Shown: in pieces, positions 62,482-64,000 of the stretch
Layout: every line of letters begins with the position of its first letter
How positions within the stretch are numbered: position 1 is the first letter of the stretch
NCBI GenBank assembly: GCA_005885245.1
Contig: VAWR01000056.1
Coordinates: 1 to 64,000, forward strand
From: Actinomycetota bacterium
Lineage (GTDB): Bacteria; Actinomycetota; Thermoleophilia; Gaiellales; Gaiellaceae
Direction of reading: 5' to 3'
Length of the DNA stretch: 64,000 nucleotides
Position numbers and translations under genes: made by a program
Notes under the pieces: generated by a model
What the model was told of the DNA's origin: nothing
What the model saw: only the letters and a program-made list of their open reading frames with translations
Databases searched by the model: none

Positions 62482-63254
62482 GCCGCCTCCGGGCGAAATG
62501 CCCGGACTGCAAGACCTTCACGGCGGTAGCGCTCGGGCCGGAGTACGAGTGCCATGCCTGCGGCCGTGTCTTTCGCTCCGGTCTGGTTCGTGTTCCACAG
62601 GCCTGGGGCGAGGGCGGCGAGGCGATGGCGGAGGCGGCTTGGCTCGAGCTGCCGCAGCCGGAGACCGCAATCGTCGAGGGCGACACTCTGGAGGAGCAGA
62701 ACCTTGCGCTCGCCGCCGATCTGCCCGAGCGACCGCTCGTGCTCGGCGGCTGCTGTTGCGCCCACATCGGCGCCGTCGAGGGTCTGGCAGCGCGTCAGGA
62801 GCGGCTGTCTCTGATCTGGTTCGATGCCCACGGCGACCTCAACACGCCCGAAACGTCGCCGTCCGGGAACCTGTGGGCGACACCGCTACGGACGCTGATC
62901 GACTCGGGCGCCGTGCGGGCCGAGGATGTCGCGCTCGTCGGCGCACGGAGCCTCGATGCGCCCGAGCAGGAGTACATCTCCGCTCGGGGCATTCGCGTCG
63001 GCGAGGAGGGCATCGGAAGGGCACTTGATGGTTCGGCCTGCGCCTACGTCGCGTTCGACGTGGATGTGCTGGAGCCCTCCGAAGTCTCCGTTTTCATGCC
63101 GGAGCCGGGCGGTTTCTCACTCGCTGAGGCCGAGCGCTTGCTGCGGGCGATCGACGCCCGGACGAACGTCCTCGGGGCCGGATTCACGGGCGCCACGTTC
63201 GAAGCCGCGAACGTCGGCCCTCTGGCCAGGCTCGCCGCGGCGCTCGAGCTCTAG
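62478..63254 (+). CDS. zinc-ribbon fused to an arginase/ureohydrolase-fold domain
   Basis: A 258-residue protein. Residues 1-35 form a four-cysteine zinc ribbon (C8, C11, C25, C28), unusual for ureohydrolases. The rest resembles a shortened arginase/agmatinase: DAHGD (116-120) in WFDAHGDLNTPETSPSGN and FDVDVLEPSEV (D194, D196) keep four of the usual manganese ligands. The GGDHS loop, however, reads GGCCCAHIG, and the N-terminal half is short. Guanidino-compound hydrolysis is possible but unproven. GTG at 62478 overlaps the GNAT stop (GTGA). Confidence 0.8.
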   Translation: MSRLRAKCPDCKTFTAVALGPEYECHACGRVFRSGLVRVPQAWGEGGEAMAEAAWLELPQPETAIVEGDTLEEQNLALAADLPERPLVLGGCCCAHIGAVEGLAARQERLSLIWFDAHGDLNTPETSPSGNLWATPLRTLIDSGAVRAEDVALVGARSLDAPEQEYISARGIRVGEEGIGRALDGSACAYVAFDVDVLEPSEVSVFMPEPGGFSLAEAERLLRAIDARTNVLGAGFTGATFEAANVGPLARLAAALEL

Positions 63255-63304
63255 GGCGCGCACGCAACCGTCGGCGCTTGGCGCCCGTCTAAACTCGACT
63301 GTTC

Positions 63305-64000
63305 ATGTCCTCTCGGATCGACGTCTCCATCGAGCACCGGAACGTCCCAGAGCCACCGGGAAAGAAACACCCGAACACGTGTCCCGCCTGCGATTCGCAC
63401 TACCGGGACGACGAGCTCGAGGCGGCTCTCTGGGTGTGCCCGCACTGCGGTCACCACTTCACGATGCGCGCTCGGACTCGGATCGCGTCGCTGGCGGACG
63501 AAGGCTCGTTCTCGGAGGAAGCAGCCGACCTCCGTTCGGAGGACCCGCTCGACTTCTTCGACCTTCGTCCCTACACCGAACGGCTCGCGGAGGCCGAGAT
63601 GAAGACCGGGCTCGGCGAGGCGATGGTGATCGGCCAGGCCGCGATCGACGGCAACGGTTGCGAGCTGGCGGTGATGGACTTCTCCTTCATGGGCGGCTCG
63701 ATGGGCAGCGTCGTCGGAGAAAAGTTCTCTCGAGCATGCGACAGTGCCGCGCAGCGCGGCGTGCCGCTCGTCTCCATCACCGCGTCCGGCGGCGCGCGGA
63801 TGCAGGAGGGGATCCTGTCCCTGATGCAGCTGCCGAAGACGGTCTGCGCCGTCGAGGATCTGCACGACGCGGGTCAACCGATGATCAGCGTGATGACACA
63901 CCCGACGACCGCTGGGGTGCTGGCGAGCTTTGCCAGCCTGGGCGACGTGATCGTTGCCGAGCCCGGAGCTCTCCTCGCCTTCACCGGGCCGCGAGTCGTC
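63305..64000 (+). CDS. accD: acetyl-CoA carboxylase carboxyltransferase subunit beta (partial)
   Basis: The first 232 residues of AccD, cut by the window edge. Cys4 zinc ribbon C26, C29, C45, C48 (TCPACD and CPHCGHHF), then the crotonase-fold segment DFSFMGGSMGSVVGEKFSRA and ITASGGARMQEGILSLMQL. It supplies malonyl-CoA for the FASII genes upstream. ATG at 63305, 50 bases after the arginase-like gene. Whether accA is fused or follows cannot be seen. Confidence 0.96.
   Translation, partial: MSSRIDVSIEHRNVPEPPGKKHPNTCPACDSHYRDDELEAALWVCPHCGHHFTMRARTRIASLADEGSFSEEAADLRSEDPLDFFDLRPYTERLAEAEMKTGLGEAMVIGQAAIDGNGCELAVMDFSFMGGSMGSVVGEKFSRACDSAAQRGVPLVSITASGGARMQEGILSLMQLPKTVCAVEDLHDAGQPMISVMTHPTTAGVLASFASLGDVIVAEPGALLAFTGPRVV

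Overview
GC-rich (about two-thirds G+C) chromosomal DNA, almost fully coding, carrying the bacterial replication-origin neighbourhood. Gene content (actinobacterial rpmH-rnpA-yidD-yidC-jag-rsmG-parA-parB and dnaA-dnaN-recF-dciA-gyrB-gyrA arms, class E-type sortase, TreT/OtsA trehalose synthesis, MoaC/MogA/MoeA, FASII genes, SPFH/NfeD) fits a deep-branching actinobacterium. Thermoleophilia (Gaiellales/Solirubrobacterales-like) is my best guess, inferred from gene families and style only.

Layout. 1-7.1 kb (minus): haem synthesis (hemA, hemC, hemD) run with cytochrome c maturation genes (ccmA, ccmB, ccmC, ccmD, a CcsA/HemX-like protein), ending in two SAM-using enzymes. 7.1-7.7 kb: a REP-type palindrome and a RAYT transposase. 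7.7-16.2 kb (minus): UbiA prenyltransferase, mogA, moaC, otsA, treT, an RsbW-like anti-sigma factor behind a sigma-B-like promoter, HtrA protease, and a two-component system. 16.2-24.7 kb: degenerate M28 peptidase, sortase, moeA, and membrane glycosyltransferases. 24.7-33.7 kb: class A PBP, MscS, PIG-V-like mannosyltransferase, HAD, CPBP protease, PKD/L,D-transpeptidase, lipoprotein, chorismate mutase, bifunctional nuclease, CBS protein. 33.7-34.2 kb: REP palindromes, a hairpin and tRNA-Ile(GAT). 34.2-39.0 kb (minus): partition, membrane-insertion and RNase P/L34 genes. 39.0-49.7 kb (plus): origin region, dnaA to gyrA, with a full-length 420-residue intein in gyrA. 49.8-55.8 kb: MerR regulator, galT, SPFH/NfeD pair, an amidase cut off from its signal peptide by an in-frame TAG, and birA. 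55.9-64 kb (plus): ECF-like sigma factor, fabZ-fabH-fabD-fabG-fabF, HAD, GNAT, a zinc-ribbon/arginase-fold fusion, and accD running off the edge.

Genes are packed into tightly coupled operons: I count 18 start/stop pairs overlapping by exactly four bases (GTGA 11, ATGA 4, CTGA 2, TTGA 1). The most unusual feature is that at least four conserved genes (mogA, recF, galT, fabG), and probably a GT87 enzyme, have no ATG, GTG or TTG that would preserve the conserved N-terminus; each has a CTG at the expected place. Also notable are the GyrA intein, the in-frame amber codon in the amidase, the zinc-ribbon/arginase fusion, and the RAYT with matching palindromes 26 kb away. I saw no CRISPR array, prophage or rRNA operon.
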